Source: Candidatus Gastranaerophilales bacterium
GTDB lineage: Bacteria > Cyanobacteriota > Vampirovibrionia > Gastranaerophilales > Gastranaerophilaceae
DNA length: 64,000 bases
Assembly (NCBI GenBank): GCA_947624645.1
Contig: CANQLG010000007.1
Location: 26,816 to 90,815 of the forward strand
Reading direction: 5' to 3'
In this document: positions 37,233 to 46,538 of the stretch, piece by piece
Position numbering within the stretch: position 1 is the stretch's first letter
How the letters are laid out: each line of letters opens with the position of its first letter
The notes under the pieces: generated by a model
Databases searched by the model: none
The model's input: only the letters and a program-made list of their open reading frames with translations
What the model was told of the DNA's origin: nothing
Translations under genes and position numbers: made by a program

Positions 37233-37961
37233 ATGGATAAACCAAATACCCCCCCCCACCCGAAGAACGAAAACAATTTTTAAACTAAAATCTTATGGCG
37301 GATTTACTTTGGCAGAAGTTCTTATTACCCTTGTTATTATTGGTGTTATTGCCTCATTACTATTCCATCCGTTATTGCAGCAACTCAAAAACGGGAATAT
37401 GTTGCTAAATTGAAAAAAGTACAGTCTATACTAAATCAAGCTGTTATGCGAATTGGATGGAAAACCGGTAATCCTAACGGCGATTTTTCTTTTATGCAGG
37501 AAGATGAATTTTTTGATTATTTTTCACAACAGGTAAATTTAGCTAAATTATGTAAAAACAATACCGGTTGTTTTTATAGCGGAGCTTATAAGCAGTTAAG
37601 CGGCGCTACTCACGGATATTATGATAATAAAAATTCACTTGTTACCTCAGACGGTATTGCTTATAATTGGGTTTCGAGTAATTACAAAGGTCCTATTTGT
37701 CAAACCGCATACACCGAACAACAAGCAATGGCAGAAAGTGATGTGGAAAACTGTTTAGGAAGATTTCTGGTTGATGTAAACGGCAATAAAGGACCAAATA
37801 GATTTGGATATGATACATTTTTCTTTGTTGTAATTGACAAAAAAGGGGTATTGCCATACGGATACGCCGGTTATAATAATGGACCGGGCGCTTGTAATAT
37901 AAAGAGTTTAGGTGTAAACTGTGCAGCAAGAGTCCTATATGAAGGTAAAATAGATTATTAA
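37233..37961 (+). pseudogene. Type IV pilin-like gene 2, poly-C interrupted and with a second frameshift
   Basis: The start MDKPNTPP is encoded next to nine C; this frame stops at 37281-37283. With 8 C the frame would give the leader ...KSYG and GFTLAEVLITLVIIGVIA, but a second one-base loss near 37354-37356 (GCC TC ATT ACT, where an extra base restores IxITIPSVIAATQKREY) then leads to TGA at 37411. The C-terminal 180 codons are intact and carry VDVNGNKGPNRFGYDTF, the same motif as in the other two pilin-like genes. Two lesions mean that slippage at the tract alone cannot restore it. The final 4 bases overlap the convergent carbamoyltransferase gene. Confidence 0.75.
37249..37257 (+). repeat. 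Poly-C tract (9 C) in pilin-like gene 2
   Basis: Nine consecutive C at codons 6-9 after GATAAACCAAATA, the same context as in the other two copies. Eight or eleven would keep the frame into the prepilin helix. Confidence 0.9.
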
Positions 37962-39790
37962 TCCAATTTAAACTGTTTTTGGTATTCTTCTTTGCCTGAT
38001 AATGATGTTTGTTCTTTTTTTAATAATACAAAATTTTCTAATACCAAAACGTCTAAATCTGTATACATAAAGCATTTATATGCGTTTTCTGGCGTATTTA
38101 CTATTGGCTCACCTCTTATATTAAAAGAAGTGTTAACTACAACAGAACAAGCCGTAAGTTTTTTGAATTCGTTAATTATGTTCCAATATCTTGGATTTAC
38201 TTTTTTTGATACGGTTTGAATACGTGCGGAATAATTAACATGAGTTATAGCAGGTAATGTCGAACGGTATGCTTTCAATTTATCAATGCCTTTAAGATTT
38301 TTTTCTTCATCTGTCAATTGGGTCTTAATTTTATCCGATATGGGCTGAGTCAAAAGCATATAGGGAGATTTTTTACCCGCTTTGATAGCAAAAAATTCTT
38401 CTACGTCTTCTTCAAGACAGCTTGGTGCAAATGGTCTGAAAGATTCACGTTTCTTTATAGCTAAGTTTAAATTCTTTTGCATTTCACGGTTTCTTGGGTC
38501 TGCTAATATACTTCTGTTACCTAATGCTCTCGGCCCATATTCCATTCTGCCCGCAAAATGACCTATACTTTTACCTTCTGAAATATATTTGGCTATTATT
38601 TGGGCAACTTCATCTTCTGTATTATACTTAGTATACTTTGCATTGTATTTATTTAAAGTTTCAAGTATTTCTTCATCAGAATATTTAGGACCTAAAAGAC
38701 TTCCCTTTTGAGAGTCGTCGGGATTAACTTTACGTTCATTATTTAATCCCATATAATAAACGGCTAGAACGGCGCCCAATGCACCTCCTGCGTCACCTGC
38801 CGCAGGCTGTGTCCAAATGTTTTCATAGGGCCCATTTTTTAATATATTGCCGTTAGATACACAATTTAAAGCTACACCGCCTGCCAAACAAAGATTTTTT
38901 TGTCCTGTTTGCTCGTATACATATTTTGCAAGTTTTAATATTATTTCTTCCGTAACGGACTGTATACTTGCAGCCATATCCATATCACTTTGGGTTAAAG
39001 CCGTTTCGGGCTTACGAGGACTGCGATTGAAAAGTTTTTCAAACTTTTTATTATACATATAATCAGTTGTACAGTATCCGAAATACTCTTGATTTAGCCA
39101 GAAAGACCCGTCAGGTTTAACATCAACCAGCTTTTCAAGAATTAAGTCTTTATAAACAGGTTCGCCATAAGGCGCTAAACCCATTACTTTATATTCACCC
39201 GAATTGACCTTAAATCCCAAAAATCCCGTAAACGTACTGTATAAAAGTCCCAGTGAATGAGGAAATTCTATTTTCCCTTTTATTTCAATTTTATTGCCTT
39301 TGCCGATACCCCAAGTCGTTGTGTCCCATTCTCCTACGCCGTCTAAGCACAGTATTGCAGCTTCTTCAAACGGTGACGGATAAAATGCACTCGCACAGTG
39401 TGATTCATGGTGTGTAGTGAAATATATAGGACATTTTAATCGTTTATCAAAATGTTTATCTGTTTGATTAGGTATAAATAACTTTTTATTAAGCCACACA
39501 GGCATAGCGTTTACAAAACTTCTCATACTGAATGGTGCATATGCCAATTCTGTTTCCAATATTCTTTCAAATTTTACAAAAGGTTTTTCGTAATATACAA
39601 CTCCATCTAATTGCTCAGGCTCAATTTGTGCTTCTTTTAAACAATATCTTGCAGCATTAATCGGAAATTCGCTGTCTTGTTTTATTCTTGTAAATCTTTC
39701 CTCCTGCGCAGCAGCTATTATTTCTCCGTCTTTTATGATTGCTGCCGCACTGTCATGGTAATATGCACTTATGCCTAATAAATATGTCAT
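37958..39790 (-). CDS. Carbamoyltransferase, NodU/CmcH family
   Basis: 610 residues. The N-terminal Kae1-like domain has LGISAYYHDSAAAII, HHESHCASAFYPSPFEEA and CLDGVGEWDTT; LCLAGGVALNCVSNG and the C-terminal HFAGRMEYGPRALGNRSIL complete the pattern. Family members move a carbamoyl group from carbamoyl phosphate to sugars, antibiotics or saxitoxin. Downstream in a TPR-DUF5989-SxtJ cassette, it probably modifies a surface glycan or small molecule. Its 3' end overlaps pilin-like gene 2 by 4 bases. Confidence 0.9.
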   Translation of the reverse strand: MTYLLGISAYYHDSAAAIIKDGEIIAAAQEERFTRIKQDSEFPINAARYCLKEAQIEPEQLDGVVYYEKPFVKFERILETELAYAPFSMRSFVNAMPVWLNKKLFIPNQTDKHFDKRLKCPIYFTTHHESHCASAFYPSPFEEAAILCLDGVGEWDTTTWGIGKGNKIEIKGKIEFPHSLGLLYSTFTGFLGFKVNSGEYKVMGLAPYGEPVYKDLILEKLVDVKPDGSFWLNQEYFGYCTTDYMYNKKFEKLFNRSPRKPETALTQSDMDMAASIQSVTEEIILKLAKYVYEQTGQKNLCLAGGVALNCVSNGNILKNGPYENIWTQPAAGDAGGALGAVLAVYYMGLNNERKVNPDDSQKGSLLGPKYSDEEILETLNKYNAKYTKYNTEDEVAQIIAKYISEGKSIGHFAGRMEYGPRALGNRSILADPRNREMQKNLNLAIKKRESFRPFAPSCLEEDVEEFFAIKAGKKSPYMLLTQPISDKIKTQLTDEEKNLKGIDKLKAYRSTLPAITHVNYSARIQTVSKKVNPRYWNIINEFKKLTACSVVVNTSFNIRGEPIVNTPENAYKCFMYTDLDVLVLENFVLLKKEQTSLSGKEEYQKQFKLD

Positions 39791-39799
39791 TTCCCCTGC

Positions 39800-40177
39800 C
39801 TAAAATTGATATTCGTAATCCGTTGTTTTATTTTCACACTGTTTCCAGTATGTATTGACTTTAGGTTTTTTTAAGATTAATCGGTCTCTTTTTACCAGTT
39901 TCATTATTAATCCGGTTGGAATTACGGCAAATATATATCCTAAAATCAATACGATTATAGCTAAATACTTGCCTAAAAATGAGCCAATTCTATCAGCTAT
40001 CCTCTTTAAACCTAATGCAAATCTTTCACTTACAAAAGATATAAGTGACAATATCATAAATGCTACTATAATTTTGACTGCTATGGGGCTGAATCCTTTT
40101 TTGTATAAGATAAAAGCCGGAATCCAAGGTAGAAGCCCCATTGTCAGCGCAAATTTTTTTGACTCTTTCAATTTCAT
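39800..40177 (-). CDS. SxtJ-like membrane protein
   Basis: 125 residues with two or three membrane segments (about 9-26, 34-50 and 70-95). Its size, topology and position between a DUF5989 protein and a NodU-family carbamoyltransferase match SxtJ-type proteins. The biochemical role of that family is unknown. AGGA lies 8 bases upstream, and the stop is 9 bases before the carbamoyltransferase start. Confidence 0.7.
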   Translation of the reverse strand: MKLKESKKFALTMGLLPWIPAFILYKKGFSPIAVKIIVAFMILSLISFVSERFALGLKRIADRIGSFLGKYLAIIVLILGYIFAVIPTGLIMKLVKRDRLILKKPKVNTYWKQCENKTTDYEYQF

Positions 40178-40186
40178 TGATTTTTC

Positions 40187-40342
40187 CTAGATTATTGTAT
40201 AAATAAATGGAGATACGGGTGATGTCCCTACTGCTATCAAGAAAATTAACAGTATCAAAAATAATATGACCGGAACAATCCAGTATGCTTTTTTGCTCCA
40301 TAAAAATTTGAACATCTCAACTATAAAGTTTTTTCTTTTCAC
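40187..40342 (-). CDS. DUF5989-like single-span membrane protein, GTG start
   Basis: 51 residues, start GTG at 40342 with AGGAG 8 bases upstream; the GTG overlaps the TAG of the TPR gene (TAGTG). FKFLWSKKAYWIVPVILFLI is followed by a hydrophobic span and SPVSPFIYTII at the C-terminus, the pattern of the small proteins that accompany carbamoyltransferase/SxtJ loci. It is too short to find by size alone; spacing and overlaps on both sides support it. Confidence 0.75.
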   Translation of the reverse strand: MKRKNFIVEMFKFLWSKKAYWIVPVILFLILLIFLIAVGTSPVSPFIYTII

Positions 40343-42111
40343 TATTTAATCTCCTTATTTATTTTTTCCAGAAATTCTAATGCGTCTTCGTATTCGGGTA
40401 AAATGTTTAATACCGTTTGTATGTGCTCTTTTGCCTTATTGTAATCTTTTTGTCTGAATTTGCAATCAGCCATACTCATTAAAACTGAAATATTATTTGG
40501 AATAGTTAGATTTACTATGTTTAACAGCCCGTATGCTTGGTTATAATCTCCCGTTTCTATTGAAACTTTTGCAAGGAGATTTGCAATATCCGAATCGGCA
40601 GATATTGTATATGCGTCTTCCAGTAATTGACGGGAATTTTCATAGTTCTTCTCATTAAAATATATTTGAGCTAAATTATATAATACTTTTACATTTCGAG
40701 GATCTTTCTTGATCGCTTTTAAAAGTAATCTTTTTGCGGAGTTAATATTGTTTTGTGCAATATAATTCTCTGCAATGGAAACAAGTATATTTAACGGTAA
40801 ATCTTCATTTTGTTCAAGCTTAGAATATAATTTTTCAGCTTTTTCAAAATCTTTCATCAGGTGATAATAATTCGCAAATTCAAAAGCTATGTATATATTA
40901 TCGGGTTCAAGCTCATAAGCTTTTTCAAAATTTACTAATGCCTTGTCAAAAAATTTCCTTGATAAATAAATAACAGCTAAATCTTTATATGCTAAGGCAA
41001 AATTTGCATCCATTGCAATAATTTTCTTTAAAATTTCTTCCGCTTTATCTGTATCGGCACCTTTTGCACATAATATTGCATATTCATATAATATATTTAT
41101 ACTCGCAAATCCTGAAGCTATTATATCCGCATAAAGTATTTTTGCCGCTTCAATATGGTTTTGTCTGGTATATAAAGAAGCCAAATGCAATTTTAACGGT
41201 ATAGAGTTCAAGTTAAATGTTAATAAACTTTCTATTATTTTTGTGGCATTTTCTAAATCATTGTTGCCGTCGTATGCACATGCTAAATAATACTTATAAT
41301 TTTCCTTATCGGGAGAAATATCAATTAACTTTTTATATGAATTAATGGCTTGTTCATAATGATTAGATTTTAAAGCGGAAAGTGCATAGGCTGATAAATA
41401 AGCTTGATTATCATTGAGTTCATAAGCTTTTTTTAACATATTGTATGCTTCTTCAAAATTTTCACAAGAAATATATGTTAAACCCAAATTATAAAGTAAA
41501 GAGTGTTCTTCGCTCCATAAGTTAAGGGCTCTCTTATATATATTAACAGCTTGTTCCATACTACCGATGGTAAAATATAACATTCCAAGTTTATCATATA
41601 TAGTGCAATTATCAGGTTCCAGCTTTAATGCTCTTTCTAAATTTTCGCTTGCTGACTGAATATCACCTTTTACAAGTGCTATATTGGCAGCAATACTGTA
41701 TATTTGAGCATCATCAGGTGCCATATCCTCCATCTTTTTTATTAAATCTGTTGCAGAATCAGGTTTGTTTAATTTGGTATATACAATAGCAAGGCTTTTA
41801 TATGCATCTAAATAATTTTCTCTTAATTCAATAACTTTTAACAGGATTTCCTGTGCTTTTTGATAATTTTGTTTTTCTATTGCTATTTGTGCTAAATAAT
41901 AAAGAGCCAAAGCATCTTTATTGTCTTTTTCTATCAGTTTATTAAAGGCTTTTTCGGCTTCTTCCGAACAACCTAAGTTGATATTGCAAAGTCCTAAATA
42001 TTTATAAAGTTCTATATCATCAGAACCGGCTTCTAAATTTTTTGTGATAATCTCTTTAGCACTCTTAAAATCTTTACTCTCTATAAGGTTTATTATTTTT
42101 TGTTTGTCCAT
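40342..42111 (-). CDS. Tetratricopeptide-repeat protein
   Basis: 589 residues made almost wholly of about 16 TPR units of 34 residues (for example YLGLCNINLGCSEEAEKAFN and YNLGLTYISCENFEEAYNML). No signal peptide or enzymatic domain. TPR solenoids bind peptides or proteins. It is the first gene of a tightly spaced four-gene unit ending in the carbamoyltransferase, so it may organise that complex at the membrane (inference). Confidence 0.85.
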   Translation of the reverse strand: MDKQKIINLIESKDFKSAKEIITKNLEAGSDDIELYKYLGLCNINLGCSEEAEKAFNKLIEKDNKDALALYYLAQIAIEKQNYQKAQEILLKVIELRENYLDAYKSLAIVYTKLNKPDSATDLIKKMEDMAPDDAQIYSIAANIALVKGDIQSASENLERALKLEPDNCTIYDKLGMLYFTIGSMEQAVNIYKRALNLWSEEHSLLYNLGLTYISCENFEEAYNMLKKAYELNDNQAYLSAYALSALKSNHYEQAINSYKKLIDISPDKENYKYYLACAYDGNNDLENATKIIESLLTFNLNSIPLKLHLASLYTRQNHIEAAKILYADIIASGFASINILYEYAILCAKGADTDKAEEILKKIIAMDANFALAYKDLAVIYLSRKFFDKALVNFEKAYELEPDNIYIAFEFANYYHLMKDFEKAEKLYSKLEQNEDLPLNILVSIAENYIAQNNINSAKRLLLKAIKKDPRNVKVLYNLAQIYFNEKNYENSRQLLEDAYTISADSDIANLLAKVSIETGDYNQAYGLLNIVNLTIPNNISVLMSMADCKFRQKDYNKAKEHIQTVLNILPEYEDALEFLEKINKEIK

Positions 42112-42221
42112 AGTTGTATAATCAATCTTTCTGTTAAATTATATCATGATACTTTATAATTGAAAAAAAAGCATTTTTATGATTAAATAAATACAATTAA
42201 TTGGTAGGGGGGTATTATAAG

Positions 42222-42692
42222 ATGGCTGAAAGAACATTTATAGCTATAAAACCTGATGGGGTTAAGAGAAATTTAATAGGCAGAATTATTACTAAATTTG
42301 AAGAAAAAGGCTATAAAATTATCGGTTTAAAACTGTTATTGCCGACATTAGAACATGCAAAAAAACATTATGCTGAGCATGAGGGCAAACCTTTCTACCC
42401 GCGTTTAATAAAATATATAACGTCAGGTCCTATTGTGGCTATGGTTATAGAGGGTCCGAACGTAATAGCCGAATCAAGAAAAATGATGGGTGCTACAAAG
42501 CCTGAAAATGCCGATACAGGTACTATTCGCTTTGAATATGCAATTAATCAGGAATTTAATATAATTCATGGTTCTGACAGCCCTCAAAGTGCCGAAAGGG
42601 AAATAGCTATTTACTTTAAAGAAGATGAAATATGTTCTAATTGGACTACAATGCTTGAGATGTTGATGAATGAAGAAAAACAAGCACTTTAG
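42222..42692 (+). CDS. ndk: Nucleoside diphosphate kinase
   Basis: 156 residues from ATG 42222; a run of six G about 10 bases upstream serves as RBS. TFIAIKPDGVKRNLIG at the N-terminus, and the catalytic His H116 in NIIHGSDSPQSAEREI. It passes phosphate between nucleoside di- and triphosphates. Its last 23 bases overlap tgt. Confidence 0.96.
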   Translation: MAERTFIAIKPDGVKRNLIGRIITKFEEKGYKIIGLKLLLPTLEHAKKHYAEHEGKPFYPRLIKYITSGPIVAMVIEGPNVIAESRKMMGATKPENADTGTIRFEYAINQEFNIIHGSDSPQSAEREIAIYFKEDEICSNWTTMLEMLMNEEKQAL

Positions 42693-43797
42693 TTTTGAAC
42701 TTATAAAAGAAGATAAAAAAACTCACGCCAGAGCAGGGATATTGCATACTCCTCATGGTGATATCGAAACACCTATATTTATGCCGGTAGGTACACATAG
42801 TACCGTTAAAATGCTTACTAAACACCATTTGGAAGAAACACAAGCTCAAATAATACTTTCTAATTCTTTCCATTTGTTTTTACACCCGGGAAACAAATTA
42901 ATAAAAGAATTTGGCGGACTTCATAAATGGATGAATTGGGAAAAACCTATTTTGACGGATTCTGGCGGGTTTCAAGTCTTTTCATTAGCTCATTTGAATA
43001 ATATTACCGAAGACGGGGTAAAGTTTAAAGAGCCTAAAACGGGTGATGAATACTATATTAATCCCGAAATATCAATGGAAATCCAGCAAGACTTGGGACC
43101 TGATATTGCAATGGCTTTTGATCAGTGTGCACCTTATCCTTGTGATTATGACAATGCGGTTAAGGCAATGGAACGCACTCACAGGTGGCTCGAAAGATGT
43201 TTTAAGGCTCATACAAGAGAAGATCAGGCGTTATTTCCTATTGTTCAAGGTGCTTTTTTTGATGATTTAAGACGTGAAAGTGCTAAAGTTGTTTCTGCCT
43301 ATGATGCCGTAGGCTATGCAATAGGCGGTGTAAGTGTAGGTGAACCAACGGAAATGAAAAATCATCTTGTTGAATTGACTGCACCATTATTGCCGTATAA
43401 TAAACCAAGATATTTGATGGGGGTAGGGACTCCGATTGATTTATTGGAAGGTGTAAAACGTGGCGTTGATATGTTTGATTGTGTTCTGCCTACCCGTAAT
43501 GCACGCCATGGCTCGTTCTTTACCTATGAGGGAAAGAAAAATATTAAAAATAAACAATTTGAAAAAGACCCCTCACCGCTTGATGATAAATGTGACTGTT
43601 ATGCATGCCAAAATCACTCAAAGGCATATATAAGACATTTGTACAGAATGGGTGAAGCAACTGCTGCTATTCTAATTTCCATTCATAATACGAGATTTTT
43701 GTTGAAATTTATTCATGATATGAGGGACAGCATTATAGAAGACAGATTTGAAGAGTTCTATAACAATCATGTGAACATATTAAAAAAGGAGAGTTAA
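42670..43797 (+). CDS. tgt: tRNA-guanine transglycosylase
   Basis: 375 residues. The conserved Asp D97 in LTDSGGFQVFSLA, GGVSVGEP, DCVLPTRNARHG with the nucleophilic Asp, and the zinc ligands in CDCYACQNHSKAYIRHL. It swaps guanine for a queuosine precursor in the anticodon of Asp, Asn, His and Tyr tRNAs. queE at 13528 makes part of that precursor. The stop codon lies inside the following terminator hairpin. Confidence 0.96.
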   Translation: MKKNKHFSFELIKEDKKTHARAGILHTPHGDIETPIFMPVGTHSTVKMLTKHHLEETQAQIILSNSFHLFLHPGNKLIKEFGGLHKWMNWEKPILTDSGGFQVFSLAHLNNITEDGVKFKEPKTGDEYYINPEISMEIQQDLGPDIAMAFDQCAPYPCDYDNAVKAMERTHRWLERCFKAHTREDQALFPIVQGAFFDDLRRESAKVVSAYDAVGYAIGGVSVGEPTEMKNHLVELTAPLLPYNKPRYLMGVGTPIDLLEGVKRGVDMFDCVLPTRNARHGSFFTYEGKKNIKNKQFEKDPSPLDDKCDCYACQNHSKAYIRHLYRMGEATAAILISIHNTRFLLKFIHDMRDSIIEDRFEEFYNNHVNILKKES

Positions 43798-43813
43798 GAA
43801 ACTCTCCTTTTTT
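43782..43813. terminator. Bidirectional terminator between tgt and fabI
   Basis: A perfect 14-bp stem (43782-43795 with 43800-43813, AAAAAAGGAGAGTT) and a 4-base loop, with A and T runs on opposite sides so that it works for both convergent genes. It includes the tgt stop codon. Confidence 0.9.
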
Positions 43814-43829
43814 AATATGTTTGATAAAA

Positions 43830-44630
43830 TTATTGTCTTGTAACTAAATCCATTTCTTCAGCTGAAGCATAAACACAGTGGCATCCGCAGTCAACATGGA
43901 TAACTTCACCCGTTACGCCTGATGATAAGTCAGACAGTAAATATAATGCCGTTTTCCCATCATCTTCAAGAGTAACATTTCTCTTTAAAGGAGCTTTTGC
44001 AACCGCAGCTTTTAGCATTTTGCCGAAACCGTCTATGCCTGAAGCTGCAAGAGTTTTTACTGCTCCTGAAGATAAACAGTTAACTCTTATACCATATTTA
44101 CCGAGGTTTTCGGCTAAATATCTTGCGGAAGCTTCAAGTGCCGCTTTAGCTACACCCATGATATTGTAGTTAGCAACAACTTTTTCACCGCCCAAATATG
44201 TTAATGCAAGTATTGAACCGCCGTCTTTCATTAGGGGCTGTGCGTTTCTGGCTAATGATACAAGCGAATATGCGCTAACGCCCATAGCTAAATCCCAGCC
44301 TGCTTTTGATGTGTTAACAAATTCTCCCGTTAAATCTTCTCTGTTTGCATAAGCTACGGCATGTACAACAAAATCAATCTTTCCGTATACTTTTTCAAGT
44401 TCTTTAAATACAGCTTGGACTTCTTCTTCTTTTGTTACATCGCAAGACATTATAACTTTTGCATTCATGGATTCCGCAATCGGACGAACTCTTTTTTCCA
44501 TTACTTCGCCTGCATAAGTAAATGCTATTTCGGCACCTGCATCAAATAATTGTTTTGCAATCCCGTAGGCAATTCCGTGAGTGTTAGATACTCCAAAAAT
44601 AACGCCTCTTTTACCTTCCATTAGTTTCAT
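43830..44630 (-). CDS. fabI: Enoyl-[acyl-carrier-protein] reductase (NADH), FabI
   Basis: 266 residues. FabI-type SDR: VSNTHGIAYGIAKQL near the N-terminus in place of the usual GxxxGxG, and the Y-x6-K catalytic pair in NYNIMGVAK. SGAVKTLAASGI and GEVIHVDCG follow. It performs the last reduction of each fatty acid elongation cycle. AGAGGGA lies upstream. The position with no other fab genes nearby is a common arrangement for fabI. Confidence 0.94.
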   Translation of the reverse strand: MKLMEGKRGVIFGVSNTHGIAYGIAKQLFDAGAEIAFTYAGEVMEKRVRPIAESMNAKVIMSCDVTKEEEVQAVFKELEKVYGKIDFVVHAVAYANREDLTGEFVNTSKAGWDLAMGVSAYSLVSLARNAQPLMKDGGSILALTYLGGEKVVANYNIMGVAKAALEASARYLAENLGKYGIRVNCLSSGAVKTLAASGIDGFGKMLKAAVAKAPLKRNVTLEDDGKTALYLLSDLSSGVTGEVIHVDCGCHCVYASAEEMDLVTRQ

Positions 44631-44680
44631 AATATAAATCCCTCTTTTTTCTGTATAAATTAATAATACATTATTTTAAT

Positions 44681-44713
44681 AAAAGAGTGAAGATAGTTAA
44701 CCTTCACTCTTTT
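44681..44713 (-). terminator. Terminator after fba
   Basis: A perfect 12-bp stem (44681-44692 with 44702-44713) and 9-base loop, 20 bases past the fba stop, followed on the minus strand by TTTTATT. Confidence 0.85.
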
Positions 44714-44732
44714 ATTTGATAATTAACTCATA

Positions 44733-45692
44733 TTAGTCTTTAGCATGACCAGCCGTACCTAATACATCTCTCATTTTGTGCATTACCATTTCTTTTACGG
44801 CAGTTCTGCCCGGACCCATATATTCGCGCGGGTCAAATTTTTCGGGATGTTCAATAAAGAATTCTCTGATTGTTGAAGTCATTGCTAATCTTAAATCAGT
44901 ATCAATATTGATTTTTGCTACACCATGTTTAGAAGCATAGTTAAGCATATCTTCAGGTACGCCTTGTGCATCAGGTAAATTACCGCCAAATTTATTGCAT
45001 TTTGCAACAAATTCTTTCGGAACTGATGATGAACCGTGAAGTACAAGCGGATAGTCATATCCTACAACTTCATTAACCGCTTTTTTGATTTGAGCTAATC
45101 TTTCAAAATCAAGTTTAGCTTCGCCTTTAAATTTATATGCGCCATGAGATGTACCAATAGCAACTGCTAAAGAGTCACAGCCTGTTTCTTTAACAAATCT
45201 TGCAGCTTCAGCTGGGTCTGTATATGTAGAATCAGCACTGTGTACTTTTACATCATCTTCTACGCCTGCAAGCTTTCCGAGTTCTGCTTCAACAGAAACG
45301 CCTCTTGCGTGAGCGTATTCTACAACTTGTTTTGTTAATTTAATATTTTCTTCCAACGGGAATCTTGAACCGTCTATCATAACAGATGAGAATCCGCCGT
45401 CTATACATGCTTTACATATTTCAAAATCAGCACCATGATCTAAGTGAAGTGCAATCGGAACCGTTGTTGTTGCTAATGCAGCTTCAACCAATTTGATTAA
45501 ATATGTTTGATTTGCATATTTTCTTGCACCTGCCGAAACTTGCAATATGATTGGTGACTGAGTTTCTTCTGCAGCTTCTGCAATCCCCTGCAAAATTTCC
45601 ATATTGTTTACATTGTAAGCACCAATGGCATATCCGCCTGCGAGTGCTTTTTTGAACATTTCTCCTGTTCCAACTAATTTTCTTTCACTCAT
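44733..45692 (-). CDS. fba: Class II fructose-bisphosphate aldolase
   Basis: 319 residues from ATG 45692 (AGGAG 7 bases upstream; an in-frame upstream start at 45719 overlaps that RBS). Zinc-binding HLDHGAD, SVMIDGSRFPLEEN, VEAELGKLAGVEDD, AIGTSHGAYKF and LHGSSSVP are class II signatures. It splits fructose-1,6-bisphosphate in glycolysis. With pgi at 46918 it points to sugar fermentation. Confidence 0.95.
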   Translation of the reverse strand: MSERKLVGTGEMFKKALAGGYAIGAYNVNNMEILQGIAEAAEETQSPIILQVSAGARKYANQTYLIKLVEAALATTTVPIALHLDHGADFEICKACIDGGFSSVMIDGSRFPLEENIKLTKQVVEYAHARGVSVEAELGKLAGVEDDVKVHSADSTYTDPAEAARFVKETGCDSLAVAIGTSHGAYKFKGEAKLDFERLAQIKKAVNEVVGYDYPLVLHGSSSVPKEFVAKCNKFGGNLPDAQGVPEDMLNYASKHGVAKINIDTDLRLAMTSTIREFFIEHPEKFDPREYMGPGRTAVKEMVMHKMRDVLGTAGHAKD

Positions 45693-45855
45693 TAGTATTC
45701 TCCTCTTGTTTATTGACAATAATAAATTACATCAAAAAAATTTTCTTTACAACAGTTTCTAATTTTTGAATAGCGGGTATTCTATTAAAAGAGTATAATT
45801 GAAAAATTTTAAAAAAAATGTTACAATCTCAAACATAAAGTGAATGGAGGACGAA

Positions 45856-46167
45856 ATGTCAAAAGAAGACAGCTCAATCAGTTTTGGAGTTGGTTTACTT
45901 GCGGGTGTTATCGGCGGTGTTATTGCCGCTATATTGTATGCACCTAAATCAGGTGAAGAAACTCGTAAAAATGTAGAAAATGTCATTACGGATATTGCTC
46001 AAAAATATACGCCCGAAATTAAAGAGGCTAAAAGACAAGCATTATCATCTATTGATGTTATGCGTTACAGACTTGAACAGCAGTATAACAAAATTAATGA
46101 AACTATTAAAGCTAAACAGATTGCTAAAGCTAAACAAAAAGAAACTACTGATTATGAAGTTAATTAG
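45856..46167 (+). CDS. YtxH-like small membrane protein (first of two)
   Basis: 103 residues from ATG 45856; GGAGG at 45846-45850 is the RBS, so the ATG at 45844 is not the start. One Gly-rich membrane segment (GVGLLAGVIGGVIAAILYAP) followed by the KSGEETRK motif and an amphipathic, charged tail: the YtxH pattern. The function is not well known; homologues are linked to envelope stress. It is co-directional with two similar small genes. Confidence 0.75.
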   Translation: MSKEDSSISFGVGLLAGVIGGVIAAILYAPKSGEETRKNVENVITDIAQKYTPEIKEAKRQALSSIDVMRYRLEQQYNKINETIKAKQIAKAKQKETTDYEVN

Positions 46168-46176
46168 GAGATTATA

Positions 46177-46536
46177 ATGACACCTGTTTTAGAATGTATT
46201 ATAGCTGTTTTTGTTATAGTTTTAATCGTTACAAGTACTATTGTGACCATATTTTTGGTTAAATTCCTTAAAGAAACCACTCTTACTATGATTGGTATTC
46301 GGGAATTAACCGATGTTGCAAAAAAAGAATTACAACCTGTTTTTAAAACGCTTAACAGTGTACTTTCAACCGTAAACAACGTATCAACAGCTACCAATAA
46401 ACAATTTGAATTAATAAAAAAAATCCTGACAACGCTTTTAGGCGCATCTTGTGTCGCTTTTAGCAGTGTAAAAGGGAAAAGTGGTTTTATCAGCGGTTTT
46501 TTAAACGGATTTAGTATTTTTAAAAAAAGGAGATAA
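46177..46536 (+). CDS. DUF948-like membrane protein
   Basis: 119 residues. One N-terminal membrane segment (about 6-30), then a heptad-like region (LTDVAKKELQPVFKTLNSVL) and a second weak hydrophobic stretch. This matches DUF948 proteins, which often lie next to YtxH genes as here. AGGAG lies 8 bases upstream. The function is unknown. Confidence 0.65.
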   Translation: MTPVLECIIAVFVIVLIVTSTIVTIFLVKFLKETTLTMIGIRELTDVAKKELQPVFKTLNSVLSTVNNVSTATNKQFELIKKILTTLLGASCVAFSSVKGKSGFISGFLNGFSIFKKRR

Positions 46537-46538
46537 AA

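Noticed and set aside
37410..37961. A separate 183-residue gene starting at TTG 37410
   Set aside because: The bases before it encode ITIPSVIAATQKREYVAKL in the same frame, the continuation of a prepilin helix, so it is the body of broken pilin-like gene 2.
42206..42212. A run of six G before ndk, reading AATACCCCCC on the minus strand like the pilin leaders
   Set aside because: It is the ribosome-binding region of ndk, is shorter, and no prepilin helix follows on the minus strand.
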